64,000 nucleotides of DNA from Akebia trifoliata (lineage: Eukaryota > Streptophyta > Magnoliopsida > Ranunculales > Lardizabalaceae). The stretch lies in the NCBI GenBank assembly GCA_017979445.1, contig CM030706.1:21531884-21595883 (forward strand), written 5' to 3'. Every line of letters begins with the position of its first letter. The first letter of the stretch is position 1. The notes beneath the pieces are model-generated. The model saw nothing but the letters and a program-made list of their open reading frames with translations, did no database searches and was not told the origin of the DNA. Shown here piece by piece: positions 21,190-33,337 of the stretch. The translations under genes were made by a program, and so were the position numbers.

Positions 21190-21960
21190 TTACTACTATA
21201 GGTAGAGGAGAGCGACGAGGATCTATCTCTTAAATGAACCATTTTCTGTACTTTGTCACTTAAGATAGAGCGTGACCGTCCAACTCTTCACTCTACCAAT
21301 TAATACAGAGGAGAGCTATGACGACTTTACTCTCAAAAGAGCCCATCTTTGTGCTCTGTCACTCAGAACAGAGCGTGGTCATCCAACTCTTCACTCTACC
21401 AATTAAGGTAGAGAAGAACTGCAAGGACCTGACTCTCAAAATAGCTCAACTTAGTGCTATGTTACTCATATCAGAGTAGAGCCCCAACCAGCTCAGTACC
21501 CTACCAATTAAAGCAAAGCTGAAACTATGTAGACCTAGACCCAAATAGGGCCCATCTTAGTCCTATTGTACTTGTAGCAGAGTAGGGCCCCGACCAACTT
21601 ATTACCCTACCAATTAAAACAAAGCAGAACCAGGTAGACTCAGACCCAAGTGGAGCCCTTTTTAGTCCTATGTTGCTCGTGACAGAATAGAGCCCCAACC
21701 AGCTAAATACCCTACCAATTAAGGAAGAACAGAACCACGTAGATCCTAACCCAAGTGGGGCCCAATTTAGTGCTATGTTGCTCATATCAAAGTAGGGCCC
21801 CAACCATCTCAATACCCTATCAATTAAAGTAAAGACAAACCGTGTAGACCCGGACCCATGTGGGGTCCATCTTGGTGCTTTATTATTCTTGACAAAGTAG
21901 GGCCCCAACCAACTCCATACCCTGTCAACTAAGGCAGAGCAAAACCATGTAAACCCAACC
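21190..21960 (+). repeat. tandem array of about 105-bp units in the Tat-B 3' untranslated region
   Basis: The anchor CTACCAATTAA recurs at about 21293, 21396, 21501, 21607, 21712, 21817 (CTATCAATTAA) and 21922 (CTGTCAACTAA), giving a period of 103-106 bp and at least seven units. Units share AGTAGGGCCCCAACCA and GTAGACC blocks. Such arrays in 3' untranslated regions of Tat elements are known as seeds of satellite DNA. Confidence 0.85.
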
Positions 21961-22023
21961 CTAGGTTGGGCCCAATTCGGCTATTTCCACAAGTAGGCTA
22001 TTAGCAATCAAAGGAACTTTGTT

Positions 22024-22121
22024 TTATTGATAGTATCTTTTGAGGTTACAAGTATTCCAAAATCTAGGCAACACTTGATTGGACATTGTTACTAGGTAAT
22101 ATACTCCTTTTTATCCTACTT
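22024..22121 (-). pseudogene. Tat-B integrase, last residues
   Basis: On the minus strand from 22121 the frame reads GVYYLVTMSNQVLPRFWNT, then CNLKRYYQ and a TAA (22026-22024). The WNxxNLKRYY ending is the usual Tat integrase C-terminus. It continues from the reading at 60468 (KLGPNWKGSYRLAKI) across the copia-2 insertion. One stop lies near the junction. Confidence 0.75.
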
Positions 22122-24121
22122 TGTTAATTTCATATTTTGTCAATTACAAGACATATATTGAGTGCAGGATCGATTTACCATTGAAGACTAATAAAGATTT
22201 CAATAAAACTGTTCAACTGCATGTGCCTTGACAAAAACATCCATTGTGTGGACAAGAAGCCTAAAAATTAATGAGACCACCTAAGACCTTTTTCCCAACA
22301 TGTAGATGAGTGATCAGTCAACCTGTAACGATTAGGGAAACTCGTCCATTGACCTGTTCTCTCTTCAGATTTTTCGAGAATCGAAAATGATCACAAAGGG
22401 GACATTAGAGATTTGACCATCCTAAATTCATTTTCTGTCCATGGTGGTTTATAGGTGGCATTATATAGGTAATATCTAGCACACCTTCTAATCATTTCAG
22501 CCCCGATCTTCTTGAAAGCTCAATTTGACCCGAAAAGATAAAAAGGGTATTTTCATCATTTCACCTATTTATTTAATGATCTATCCCTTATTATAGTTTG
22601 GTAAGTTCTACATAGTAATATCTATCATATCCCCAAATGGCATGCGAAACGGACTTACCGTTTGAAAGATATGGCCAAAATACCCCCTAATGGCAATTTT
22701 GTAATTTTACCCGATAGCCCTGTTCACCAAAACCGATAGTACTGGCAGCAACTACCACTTAGACCTAGCAAGAGACTTTTAAAACCCTGATCTACCGGTA
22801 TAGCCATTGAGAGCGAGAAAATGACTTTAAAATGAGTTTTTTGCTCATTTTTCAATTGCATTGATCCCTAGTTTGTGCTCTCCCCTCTCCCATCTAGAGA
22901 GCATTCTCTGCACATTGGAAGGTCAAAACCTTAGTTGAAACTCCATTCAACCTATGCCCTTACTTTGGATCAAACCCTAGAGAAGATAGCCTCTCCTCTC
23001 TCCACATTTTGAGAGTCTTCTCTACTCTCATGAGAATCTAACTTAGGTGAACCCCTTTAAACTTCCTAGACTTCCCTTTTGATCAATTTCCAACCATTAA
23101 ACTTCACCTTGTACGTACATTGGTACATTCATGGAATAAGAAGCAAAATGAGATGATGGTAGGAGTAATCACAAGGAGTCGATGAACTCAAAAGCTTGAT
23201 TAGAAAATCCAGTCGTCGAGACGTACTTGTGAGCTTAAGGACTCAAAAAACTCAAGATCGTCATTGGCAAATCTTATAGAGTTGAGTGAGTCTTTGATTT
23301 TATTTTCTATTTTTAAAAATATATGTATGTGGTTACTTGGTTCATTCCATAAAAAATAAACTCTTGCTAGAATCGAGGATTCTTAACAAGAGTAGAGGTT
23401 CGTGAGTTTCTGAGGAACAAAATTCATAATTTCGAGAGGACACGTTCTCTCGATCTTAGGATTTTAGAATTTAGCCTAGGTTTAAAAATTTTATGTAAAA
23501 CGTTTTCAAGGTGAACCATAAACCTCTTTGATCGTGAACACCAAATTTTTAAGTAGGAAGATTGGGAGTGGATGTAGGCACATTGCCAAACCACTATAAA
23601 ATACTTGTCTTATGTTTGTAAAATTGCTTCTATCAGTTTATACTTAGATAAATGCATGTTATGAATGAACACTATGCTATGTATCTCATGCCATGAATGT
23701 TCAGACTCTAAGTAAACTTCAATTGCATTATAAAGTAGAAATTAGTCGTGAGAATGGATATAAGCATATTACCTATTCATTAGATGTCTTATGTCACTTG
23801 AATTAGTCGTGCATGTTTTCATAATTCCACAATTTCACTTGAATATTTTGAATGTTAGAGATGCCATGAATGCTGAATAGGTAAATTGTATTTGAATGTG
23901 CCATTGAATGACAAGGTTGAATGAATGTTTAAATTCCAAGTGTATTTTCATTAAATGCAAATTAGAGACATGAGTGCAAAATCGAGGCTAGGTAAATGAC
24001 TTAGAACACATGGTCAAATTATCAATCTAATTTAAAATTGGATAAATCGAAATAAATTTTAATTATCCTATTCACCCTCCCCCCCTCGAGGATTAGATAT
24101 GGTATGAAGCAAGTATTTTCA
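22122..24121 (+). repeat. 5' LTR of copia-2, 2000 bp
   Basis: It starts TGTTAATTTC and ends AAGTATTTTCA, immediately before ATTGGTATCAGAGC. The 3' LTR starts TGTTAATTAC at 31947 and ends CGTATTTTCA at 60467. The two copies differ at many sites, so the insertion is old compared with copia-3. A TATATAG box at 22462-22468 is a possible promoter element. Confidence 0.85.
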
Positions 24122-24136
24122 ATTGGTATCAGAGCA
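24122..24136 (+). other. primer-binding site, tRNA-iMet, copia-2
   Basis: TGGTATCAGAGCA (24124-24136), two bases after the LTR, is complementary to the 3' end of plant initiator tRNA-Met and is the usual copia primer site. Confidence 0.9.
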
Positions 24137-24188
24137 GATTACTCTTGATAGGCTTAACATCCTAGAGTTGATCCCAAGACTTTGTATC

Positions 24189-25640
24189 ATGTCTAAGTCC
24201 GACAATGGTCATCCTGTAGACCTTCATATATCCATCAACTCAATTATGCATATTAGTAAATTAGGATGATGATCTTCATCAATTCCCTTGAGTCGTGAAT
24301 TTTGAAACTTAGTAGGGGAAAGGTATGAGCCACCCAAACATTTAAAAATCAATAGTTGTAATAATATGGGAATACTAAATTCTATACACTATGGCATTGC
24401 CCCAAGTGAACTCAAACATATTGACACATATATGTCGACTAAACAAGCTTGGCTTCCTTAGAAACCTACGTTATCAAAACTTCAAACTTCAAATGTTAAC
24501 AAACTATTTTGAGAACATTAGGATGGATTAAAACAATTATATTTCAGAACTTTGTGCAAAAGTTAGAGACTGTTGTATTTCCATGTACTTCCTAGGATAA
24601 CTTATTCTGGAAGGAAGAATTTACAAGAAAATTCTTAGGTCCCTCCCTAAGTGGTTTGATTCTATTACGACCTTAAATATAGTTCCGAGATATGAAAACC
24701 ATGAGTGTTGAAGAACTCATTGAATTGCTCACCATGGTTGTGCTCCATCTTGAAGGTCCTCCCTAAATAGGGTAGACGGTGGTCCTAATTCTCTTCTTTA
24801 AAGTCATCCTCTAAATAGGTAAATTTCATGTCATCTCTTTCCTTCTCGCAAACTCATAGTAAAACTATCCTTGAGGAAAATAGTGAGAGTGACCTAAATG
24901 TTGAGAACATGATTTTGATGCGGACAAATTTTGTCCATAGGAAGAGAGGATCACATAGCTTCAGTAAAATGAGTTATCCTGATGATGAAAGGTAATCCAT
25001 TGGTAAATCTCCATATATATCAAAGGATTATACTAAATGCTATTACTATGGAGGCATTGGCCATTTTACCACAGTTTATTTCTTGTACCCTAAAACAATC
25101 GATTTCCAAATATTTAGGTTCAACAGACCAACTGGCTGCACAAGTTACGTGGGTTGACTCAGATGAGTCAAAGGGTATTGAACGAGCATCTTCAAATTTT
25201 GAAGACTATAATACCTCAGGATCCATATGGCATCCACCACGGTCTCCATCCCTTTTGTGGATGAGGTTAAGGATGATAGACATTGGTAAATCAATCTTCT
25301 CCTCAAATAGCCTCATTTTCTGACGAGAAGAACAAGGAAGGCAAATGCAACTTCTTTAGATAAATCGGCCACATTAAAATTGAACACAAGATCTTTTTCT
25401 CTAAAACAACCTTAATCTCTATTGGTATATCTTTAGTGGTATACTAAAAGTTGCATGGATTTGGATAGGCTGTTTTTTAAAAAGTGAACTACCTGTGGAG
25501 TAAAAAAAGCCATCCATGCCAAGGAAGTGAGGAATTCTTCACCTCTTAAAGTGGATAATTTTGTGAGGGACTTATTCAAGATCAAGATCACTAAAGGAAA
25601 GTAGGTCCCCTACTTAAAACTCACCAAGGAAGGAGAAATC
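24189..25640 (+). pseudogene. copia-2 gag, decayed
   Basis: A start codon at 24189 gives MSKSDNGHPVDLHISIN; the minus-strand copy in copia-3 starts at 52713 with a matching sequence. The frame is soon lost. The segment 24982-25323, SKYLGSTDQLAAQVTWVDSDES and neighbours, matches the copia-3 segment 51165-50860. A Lys-rich tail lies around 25550-25640. The zinc knuckle is hardly readable near 25355. Confidence 0.65.
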
Positions 25641-25737
25641 TAATATTTATAGTTACATCCCTTCTCCTAAAAATAATCTTTTATCCCGAAAATCAGTCTT
25701 AAACTGAAAAATTAAATCTAGGAATAACCAATACCAT

Positions 25738-26900
25738 ATGATTCACACCCTTCTTAAAGTGAGATATTTCACACAATGGTATTTGGATAGTGGTTACTCC
25801 AAATATAAGACCAGTGGCCAAAGTAAATTCAATAACTTGGTAGATTTTAATGGAGGTTCTGTTACCTTTGGTGATAGTTGTATCGCTAGGATTGTTGAGT
25901 GTGACACGATTAGTGGATAATTGATGCCCAAGGTTGAAATTTTCCTCCGCATGGATGTGTTGAAATATAACATCCTCAACATATCTCAATTGTATGACAA
26001 AGAACAATCAGTGATTTTCAACTGTAAGGTGTTTGTTATAAGAGGTCTCTACACATCCAATGACTGTTATATTATCGTAAACACCGTAAAAACCACCATT
26101 CTGTGTGTGAGAAATATGGCTCAAGTTGACGAGGTCTAATTGTGGCTTCAACATCTTGACCATATTCAATATAAGAACCTGTCTCGACATACTTCAAAAA
26201 GTATTAGTCAAAGGGTTGCCCAAACTGAACAATAAAACTAGAAATGTTCGTGGAAAGTACCATATTAGTAAACAAGTTCGTAGTACTCACAAAGGGAAAA
26301 CATTATACCTAGCTCAAATCCTTTAGCCTTATTTCATATGGATCTTGTGGATCCCACAAGAGTTCAAATTCTAAAAGGTGAGAGACATTTTTTTCTAGTG
26401 GTAGATGACCATTCTAGATTCTGTTTGGTTGCATTCTTGAAGGAAAAAAATGTAAACATTTGATGGTTTCAAGAACATCATTAAGCAACTTCAAACAAAA
26501 ATTAGAGTCCATTGTTGGGTAGATCTGAAGTGATCATAATGGAGAGTCTGAGAATAGTCAACTTACTATATTTTGTGATAATCACAAAATTCGACACAAA
26601 TTCCCTGCTCTAAAGATTCCTTAGCATTATGGAGTTGCTGAGAGGATCAACTCAATTCTGCAAGAAATTTCTCGTTATGCTTCATAGTAAGATTTTTGAG
26701 CCAAGGTTGTAAATACTGCCTAATACCTTATCCCTTTGTATATCTTAGAATAAGATTGATCAACAACCGATGAACTGTGAAACAATTTTCCTCCCAATGT
26801 CAAAGCTTTCAAGGTCTTTAACAATAAATGTTATACTTTTTAGATACCATGAAAACTTGAGAAATGTTGACTTAAGAAATGGCAAGGCTATATGTTGATA
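25738..26900 (+). pseudogene. copia-2 protease and integrase, decayed
   Basis: The protease core WYLDSGYSKYKTSG is at about 25770 and is followed by DFNGGSVTFGD. The integrase zinc region starts near 26120 (MAQVDEV) with frameshifts. The first catalytic Asp region reads HMDLVDPTRV (about 26336), and later DHNGES replaces the usual DxGGEF, so a catalytic region is damaged. The reading fades after about 26890. Confidence 0.75.
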
Positions 26901-27957
26901 TATCCATAGTGGTCTTTATCAAGTCTCCAATTAGAGAACTTACTCCATTCAATAGTCCATCAATGTTGTGGTTGACGATCAACCGACAAAGGGCATATGT
27001 TTTACTGATTCGACGATAAATGATGAGAAAGTATTTCCAATCTCTTTCCCATCGTCATCCCCGTCTCTCGTGCCAAAACTTCATTTCTATTGGAGACAGT
27101 CACTCTTGAATCCAAAAAACTCACAAGTTGATCCAAATTGGTAAATTTGAGTGAGCCATAGGTGTTATTCTTCCAAAAGTATGTTTTATTGTCCGAACAA
27201 GTTTCTATAGGTAAATTTGAGATCATAAACCCATATTTATTCTAAAATAGACTCATTTGAGGAATAAAAAGAATTTTTACTCCTCGGTATAAAACTTGGT
27301 TTGAGTTTAAGACTCTCAAGTATGTATGCTTTTATTAGTTACATCAGAGGTTCTGACCTCTTCGTGTAAACACATGCTTCCGAGCTATGTCGATAAGAAA
27401 ATTCACTATCGCTTGAACCTTCTAAAACTTATGGAAACTAGTACATTTGGGTTCCTAAAGGCGTCATAAGTTAGTTCTTGCGCCATTATTGCCTTCATTG
27501 GCCAATTTTTGCGAATTTTTTCTCCTCTCAATTTTCGACCAGCTACCATATAGGCACATTTTATCAAAATTATTAAAGCCTTATCAAAAAAGAATTGGGG
27601 GGGAGGGGGCAAACCATACCTTTTCATCAAAGTAAATACCTTGGGGAAGTCAAAAAAATTACAAAAAAAAAAATTTCATTTTTTTCCTCACCAGATAGGA
27701 CCAATTTTTGGCCTAGCGAGACCTAATAAAACCGGCAGCACGATAAAATGTGCCATTTTGCTCCTTTTTCCTTACTTCTTCTTGTCCTTTTTGCTTTTCT
27801 CTTTCCCTGCTTTTTCTCCCTTTGTTCTCTATCCCCCATTAGGTTGCTCTCTCTCTCTAAATCTCCTTCCGTTCTTACGTCTCCTTCGTATCCCAACACC
27901 ATGTTTCCCATGTAGGTTCTACTTGCCATTTTTCCCATCTCCCTAACGATCATTTTG
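26901..27957 (+). other. copia-2 region where RT and RNase H are missing
   Basis: After the integrase remnant, about 26980-27330 matches the minus-strand copia-3 segment 49240-48900 (for example GTGGTTGACGATCAACC and GGTTTGAGTTTAAGACTCTC), so both copies share the sequence that replaces RT and RNase H. From about 27330 to 27957 the copies diverge. This part leads to the third ORF, is pyrimidine-rich near 27760-27900, and has no pol homology. Confidence 0.6.
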
Positions 27958-29191
27958 ATGGGCAAAAGAGGCACCAATCCGCAAAATCCTCCTCCTCGAC
28001 ACTTTTCACATGCCAAACAAGCCAAGCACACGACTTCCTCTTCTTGTCGCTCTCCGTCACCGCTCTCATCTTCACAATCCCTTGAAAATGATTCAGAATC
28101 GGAAGAATACCTACCACCGGAGCATGCCCATTATAGCTCTCGTTGTGTCACCTTCAAGAAACTCTCCGCCATATGCGAACTTAAAGTTCAAAAATCTCTG
28201 CTCTCAAATATGGCATGTTGATATGCTTCATAGGGTGAGGTGAAACGACTTGATCAATTTCGAAGGTGACACCTACCCAATGCGTGTGACGAACTTCTAC
28301 GCCAGTGTAACGGAATCCACGGCTAATCCTCCATCCCTAGTAGTCACATCATTCCATCTTTGACCTCCCCTCCGTACTGTGGTGACTCCCCACACCATTG
28401 GCCGTCTTTTAGGGATTCCTGTCATCGATGAGCCTATTCTTACACCGGACCCCGACTACTCCATTCACCGCGACCAACTTCGACAAGTGCTTGGTGGTCC
28501 TAGAAATCGGCTAAGGTGGTCTACTGATGGTGCCCTTCCCACAACAAGTCTGTGTACTCCCTTGCGTATCCTAGTTCAAATTTTTTTGCGCAACCTCTAT
28601 CCTCATACTGGAAACTTCATCGAATTGGCCTCCAACCAATACGATGTCCTATATTGTGTGGCTTCAAGTCTACATGTATGCTTACCCACGCTTATCCTTC
28701 ATTATATTGTCGCTACACTCCAGTCCAGTTCCAAGTAAGGTTTAGGTTTTGAACACCTTATTTCCTGCCTCACCCTTGAATGTGAACTCTATGCTAGTCT
28801 CCCTCGTATGATTTCGGCTAAAACCTTTGGCGAAGCCAACCTGGTCAAGTTGCTTAGAATAACTCCCGAGAACCCTCCACCACCTTTACCTCCTTCAGAT
28901 GCGGAACCCCAACCTCGCCATGATATTTTGGGACCTCTACTGGATGACTTTGGATAGGAATTTGACACAGAGCCTCGTTTGTCTAGTATTGAATGCCAAC
29001 AACAGGTACTTAGTGAGCAACAACATCGTATGCTTTAGAACTAAGAATGGATGGATCGTAATTTTTAGCCCAGCATGAAGAAGATTTAGGGCTACTTTCG
29101 ACACCTCATCCAGTCGTGTGGACCCATGGATCCACCTCGTGATGCAAGCCTACCTCGGGTGACTCAAGTGACATCTAGGTTACCCCAGTGA
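27958..29191 (+). pseudogene. copia-2 third ORF (putative plant transposon protein)
   Basis: The start at 27958 (MGKRGTNPQNPPPRHFSHA) is followed by a Ser-rich acidic segment, as in the copia-1 third ORF. The frame breaks near 28220. It resumes at about 28379 with VTPHTIGRLLGIPVIDEP, DVLYCVASSLHVCLPTLILH (about 28648), which aligns with TTATIASILGITCTHVG and TLYCVAIRQAMCLATYLLH of copia-1. The C-terminus (GYFRHLIQSCGPMDPPRDA) ends at TGA 29189-29191. Multiple stops make it a pseudogene. Confidence 0.7.
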
Positions 29192-29232
29192 TGTTAGAGT
29201 CTAGGCTTGGTGTGTTTTGAGTTAGAATCTTA

Positions 29233-31817
29233 GGGTCTGTATGGACTGACTTCTCTAAGTGCTTCTAACTCTGGTAGGGAGAGAGAAGCACTTATTCTAT
29301 AATTTGGACATTCAATGCTTTGAAAAAGTAACTTTTGAAAAAAGTAGAAATAATACTTTTATGAGAAGTACTGAAATTGGTACTTCTAAATTTCGTTTTT
29401 GCGGAGAGTCATTTTACCATCAAAATTTTTTGTACGGTTCCAGTATTACCCTCAAGAGTGAACCATCTTTATTTTTTTTCTTAACCCCAACAATACAACG
29501 CAAAACAACAACAGAACATGTTCACCCTCTCTCGTTTGGGACTCGACAGAACGAAAACCCTCCTCGTTTGGAACTCGACTGAACAAGAACAGCAGCGTTT
29601 CTGGTAAAATCCCAATCAATACCCTTCTCAAGATAACTAGTTTGAAGGATTTGATTCTGTCTTCAATAATTTTACTGTGATTTATTGGAATCTTTGTCGA
29701 AGGTTACCAATTTGGATATCTCCATCTCTCTCTATTTGTCTTTCAGATCTCAAAATCAATCACAAATTTCTCTCTAACCCCTTTTTACTGAAACAATTCG
29801 AAGAATTGAAGCATTTCATGGAGTCATCATCACTTCTTCTTCCGATCATGAAGAAGTATGTCTCTACTCTTGTTCTTCTATTTCTTTGGTCAATTTCTTC
29901 GAAGATTTCAGATATGAAGCTCAAGTTTTACCAGACAATGAAGGCAAGATCATTTCCTCTCAATTTATTACTTCAAAAATGGGAAAATTGTAGAAATCGC
30001 AGTAATTTTTTTTCTAGTTGGTTTGGTTGAATTCAGATATTTCGTGTATTCGATCCATCTTGTTTGTTTAAAAAAAAGAAAGAAAATGAAGCAGTTTTGT
30101 TAGAGAGAGAGAGAGAACAACTGAGATCGTTTTAATCTGAAATTTATGATATTCGACCTGTCAACTTTGTGTTTCATTGAAATGGCCTAAACATGTCTAT
30201 TTTCTTTCAATCTCTTACTTAAAATGTATATAATTGCAGAAATTACAATTTTTATTTTTCAGTTTTAGAGAATTCAAAGTAGTTGTGTATTAGATCCATT
30301 AAATTGGTTAAATAAAGCAGTTAATTTTAATTAAAATTTGTTGTGAAATAGTAGCAATTTGAAGGAAACATGTAGAATTCTCGCCCAAATTAACATTTTT
30401 TTTTTAAAGTTCCTTCAACTTCCTCTTGTTCAATCTGGTTGTAAAATAGTCCCCTTTTCTTTTCTTTTTTTGTTTCAGGATTTTTTTATTTTTAACGGGT
30501 AAAAAAAAAAAGAGAAAACTTTTGCAATTGGTCAGTAATACCTGCACCCGTGCTGTCGCATTATATATTCCCATGGTGTATACTCTTTGGGCCCACTTTT
30601 CCATAGATGTTTAGCTTACCATCCAAAAACAAAAATCATCTTGATTGCTAATTTCTAACCATAAGCGTCTTTACTGACGCTAAAATCAAATGTTTTGTAT
30701 CCATGCTTCTTGTTCAAGATCACAATATACTTAAATCAACGGCTAAGATTAAGAATATTCATCAATCAGACCAATTCTTAATGTTAAAGCCAACGTATCC
30801 AAAAGTTGGTTGAAAGATTATCCCATGTGGCAATATAAGATAGAATCAACCAACAAGTGGACATGTGACTGCTATATGGTTTGCGGTCAGCTATGCATCG
30901 ATGGCTAATTAATTTGTTGGGCCATAGTTTCAGAATCTTTGAAAATTCAAACTCTATTTTAAGTGAATAGTGCGGGGATTGATGGAGTCAGTGTAGACTA
31001 TGATGCTTTTCGAGCCCTCAAACTTAAAAGTGAAGTATGTCTACAATCTATAATTAACTTGTTTTGCTACAAGTTTTGTGTGTCTAGGTTCCATATTCTT
31101 ATATTTTTTAAAGATTTGAAGATAAACTATATGATGAGTGTTATCAAACCCAACATGTTGCAATTTGGTTCCTACCAATGGTTTACATGCAAATTACCTT
31201 AGGTTACCAATTGTTCTGGAGTTGTGTTACAGTTAACACCACATCCTTGAAAGACATTGAGAAGGGTGATGTTGACAGGCACCCAATCATATATCATATC
31301 TAATGCATTAGCACATGAGGATAACATTGCTCAAGTATGATGTTTTGCCTAAGTTCTAATTGGGCTAAAAATGTCTATTAATCTAATTTTTTAAGTGTAT
31401 ATATTGATTTTATGTATGATGATACATGTTTTATTATATAATAGCTGTCATGTTTTTATACAGGTTTTATTTTTCACATATCCAATATTTAAGAGAGATT
31501 GTGTCGAATTTAAAAAAAAAGTAAGAATAAGTATATTTTGAGTTTAAAATGATGTTATAATGTTTTTATTTAATAAAAACAGTAACTGTGAGTTATAATG
31601 TTAAAAACAGTAATTATAAGGGCATTCTGGTCATTTTAACAAAATCTAAAATAGTTTTCAAACACAAAATTCTATGAGAAGTACTTCTAGTAATACTTTT
31701 CAAATTCTGCATCTAAACGTACAACACGTATTCAGCTACTTCAGGCAGTACTTTAAAAAATACTTCTGGAAGTACTTATATTTTAAGTACTTCTGACTCT
31801 TGTATCCACACGGGCCC
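29233..31817. mobile_element. PIF/Harbinger-like (Tourist-type) non-autonomous DNA element, 2585 bp
   Basis: The element is flanked by TTA on both sides (29230-29232 and 31818-31820). The empty site is seen in copia-3, where the homologous minus-strand sequence reads GAATCTTAGGTTTTTAA without the insert. Ends are imperfect inverted repeats: GGGTCTGTATGGA on the left, GGGCCCGTGTGGAT as the complement of the right. Subterminal AAGTACTTCT-type motifs are dense at both ends. I see no Harbinger transposase or Myb-like ORF, so it is non-autonomous, and large for that. Confidence 0.75.
29819..30030 (+). other. possible captured gene fragment inside the PIF/Harbinger-like element
   Basis: A TTTGTCTTTCAG acceptor-like site at 29735-29746 precedes an ATG at 29818 that opens MESSSLLLPIMKKYVSTLVL, a short hydrophobic protein start that I do not recognise. 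A second exon-like stretch lies near 30963-31035 (GIDGVSVDYDAFRALKLKSE), with an AAG/TATGTC boundary. The interior is less simple in sequence than a usual MITE. A host transcript fragment is possible but not shown. Confidence 0.25.
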
Positions 31818-31934
31818 TTAGGTTTTTATTTTTAACACTTTTGAAATATTCTATTTGGGAGTAAGTCGTTTCGACATTCTGGGAATGTTTCCCAGTCTTT
31901 CTGATCTAGTTTATGGTTTTGTCTCATAATTGAC

Positions 31935-31946
31935 AAAGGGGGAGAT
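31935..31946 (+). other. polypurine tract of copia-2
   Basis: AAAGGGGGAGAT abuts the LTR start TGTTAATTAC. Confidence 0.85.
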
Positions 31947-33337
31947 TGTTAATTACATATTTTGTCAATTACAAGACATATGTTGAGTGTCACATCGATT
32001 TACCACTGAAGACTAATAAAGACTCCGCTAAAGCTGCTCAACCGCGCGTGTCTCGACAACAACATCCAATGTGTGTATAAGAAACCCAAATGGTAATGAC
32101 ACCACCTATGACCTTTTTCCCAACATGTAGATCAATGATAGGTTGACCCGTAGTGATTAGGGAAACTTATTCATCGACCCATTCTCTCATCAGATTTTTC
32201 GGGAATCGAAAATACTCATAGAGGGGACATTAGAGATTTGACCACTCTAAATCCATTTTCTTTCCATAGTACTTTATAAGTAGTATTATATAGGCAATAT
32301 CTAGCACACCTTCTAATTATTTCGGCACCGGCCTTCCCGAAAGCTCGATTTGACTTGAAAAGGTAAAAAGGTTATTTTGATCATTTCACGCATTTATTTT
32401 ATGATCCACCCGTTAGTGGCAGTTTGGGATATTCTACATAGTAAAATCTATCATATCTTTGAACAGTATACAAAACGGACTAACCGATTGAAAGATATGA
32501 CCAAAATACCCCCTAATGGCAATTTTGTAATTTTACCCGGTAGCACTCTTCACCAAAACTGGTAGCACTGGCAACAACTGCAATTTAAACCTGATAGGAG
32601 ACTTTTAAAACCTAGTTCTACCACTATAGCAATTGAGAATGAGAAAATGACTTTAAAATGAGTTCTTTCGCTCATTTTTCAATTGGATTGATCTCTAGAG
32701 AACTTGTGCTCTTCCCTCTCCCATCTAGAGAGCATTCTCTACACATTGGAAAGTTAAAACCTTAGTCCAAAACTCCATTCAACCTATGCCCTTCCTTTGG
32801 ATCAAACCCTAGAGAAGATAACATCTCCTCTCTCCACATTTTGAGTGTCTTCTCTACACTCATGAGAGTCTAACTTAGGTGAACCCCTTCAACCTTCCTA
32901 AACTTCCCATTTGATCCCTCTCCAACCATCAAACCTCACCTTGCAAGCATATTGGCACATTCATGGAGAAATGAGCAAAATGAGATGATGGTAAGAGTAC
33001 TCACAAGGAGCCGACGAACTCGAAAGCTTGATTGAAATATCCAATTGTCGAGACGTACTTGTGAACTCAACATCATCATTGGAAAATCTTATAGATTTGA
33101 GTGAGTCTTTGATTTTATTTTTTATTTTTAAAAATATATGTATGTGGTTACTTAGTTCATTTTACAAAAAGCAAACTCTTGTTAGAATCAAGGATTCTTG
33201 ACAAGAATAGAGGTTCGTGAGTTTCTGATAAACAAAATTCACAATTTTGAGATGACGCATTCTCTCAATCTTAAAGTTTTAGAAGAGGTGAACCATAAAC
33301 CTCTTTAATAGTAAACACCAAGTTCCTAAGTAGGAAC
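31947..33337 (+). repeat. 3' LTR of copia-2, first part
   Basis: It aligns with the 5' LTR from 22122 to about 23560. It stops at TAGGAAC, where Ogre-D begins. The GGAAC at 33333-33337 is repeated at 59955-59959 as target duplication of Ogre-D. Confidence 0.9.

Larger units (their letters stand above)
17126..22121 (-). mobile_element. Tat-B: 3' side of a minus-strand Tat-type gypsy element
   Basis: Read on the minus strand from 22121 downward, the segment gives the last residues of a Tat integrase, a 105-bp tandem array, an antisense ORF (plus strand 18180-20535), a polypurine tract and an LTR. The matching integrase N-terminal side is at 60468-62533, across copia-2. The flanks of copia-2 (TACTT at 22117-22121 and TATTT at 60468-60472) fit a target duplication with one transition. 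Confidence 0.65.

Noticed and set aside
21525..21908. A 127-codon minus-strand ORF.
   Set aside because: It runs through the 105-bp tandem array; the repeated residues mirror the DNA repeat and do not resemble a protein family.
29233..31817. hAT classification because of the GGGCCC-type ends.
   Set aside because: The duplication on both sides is only TTA when compared with the empty site in copia-3, not 8 bp.
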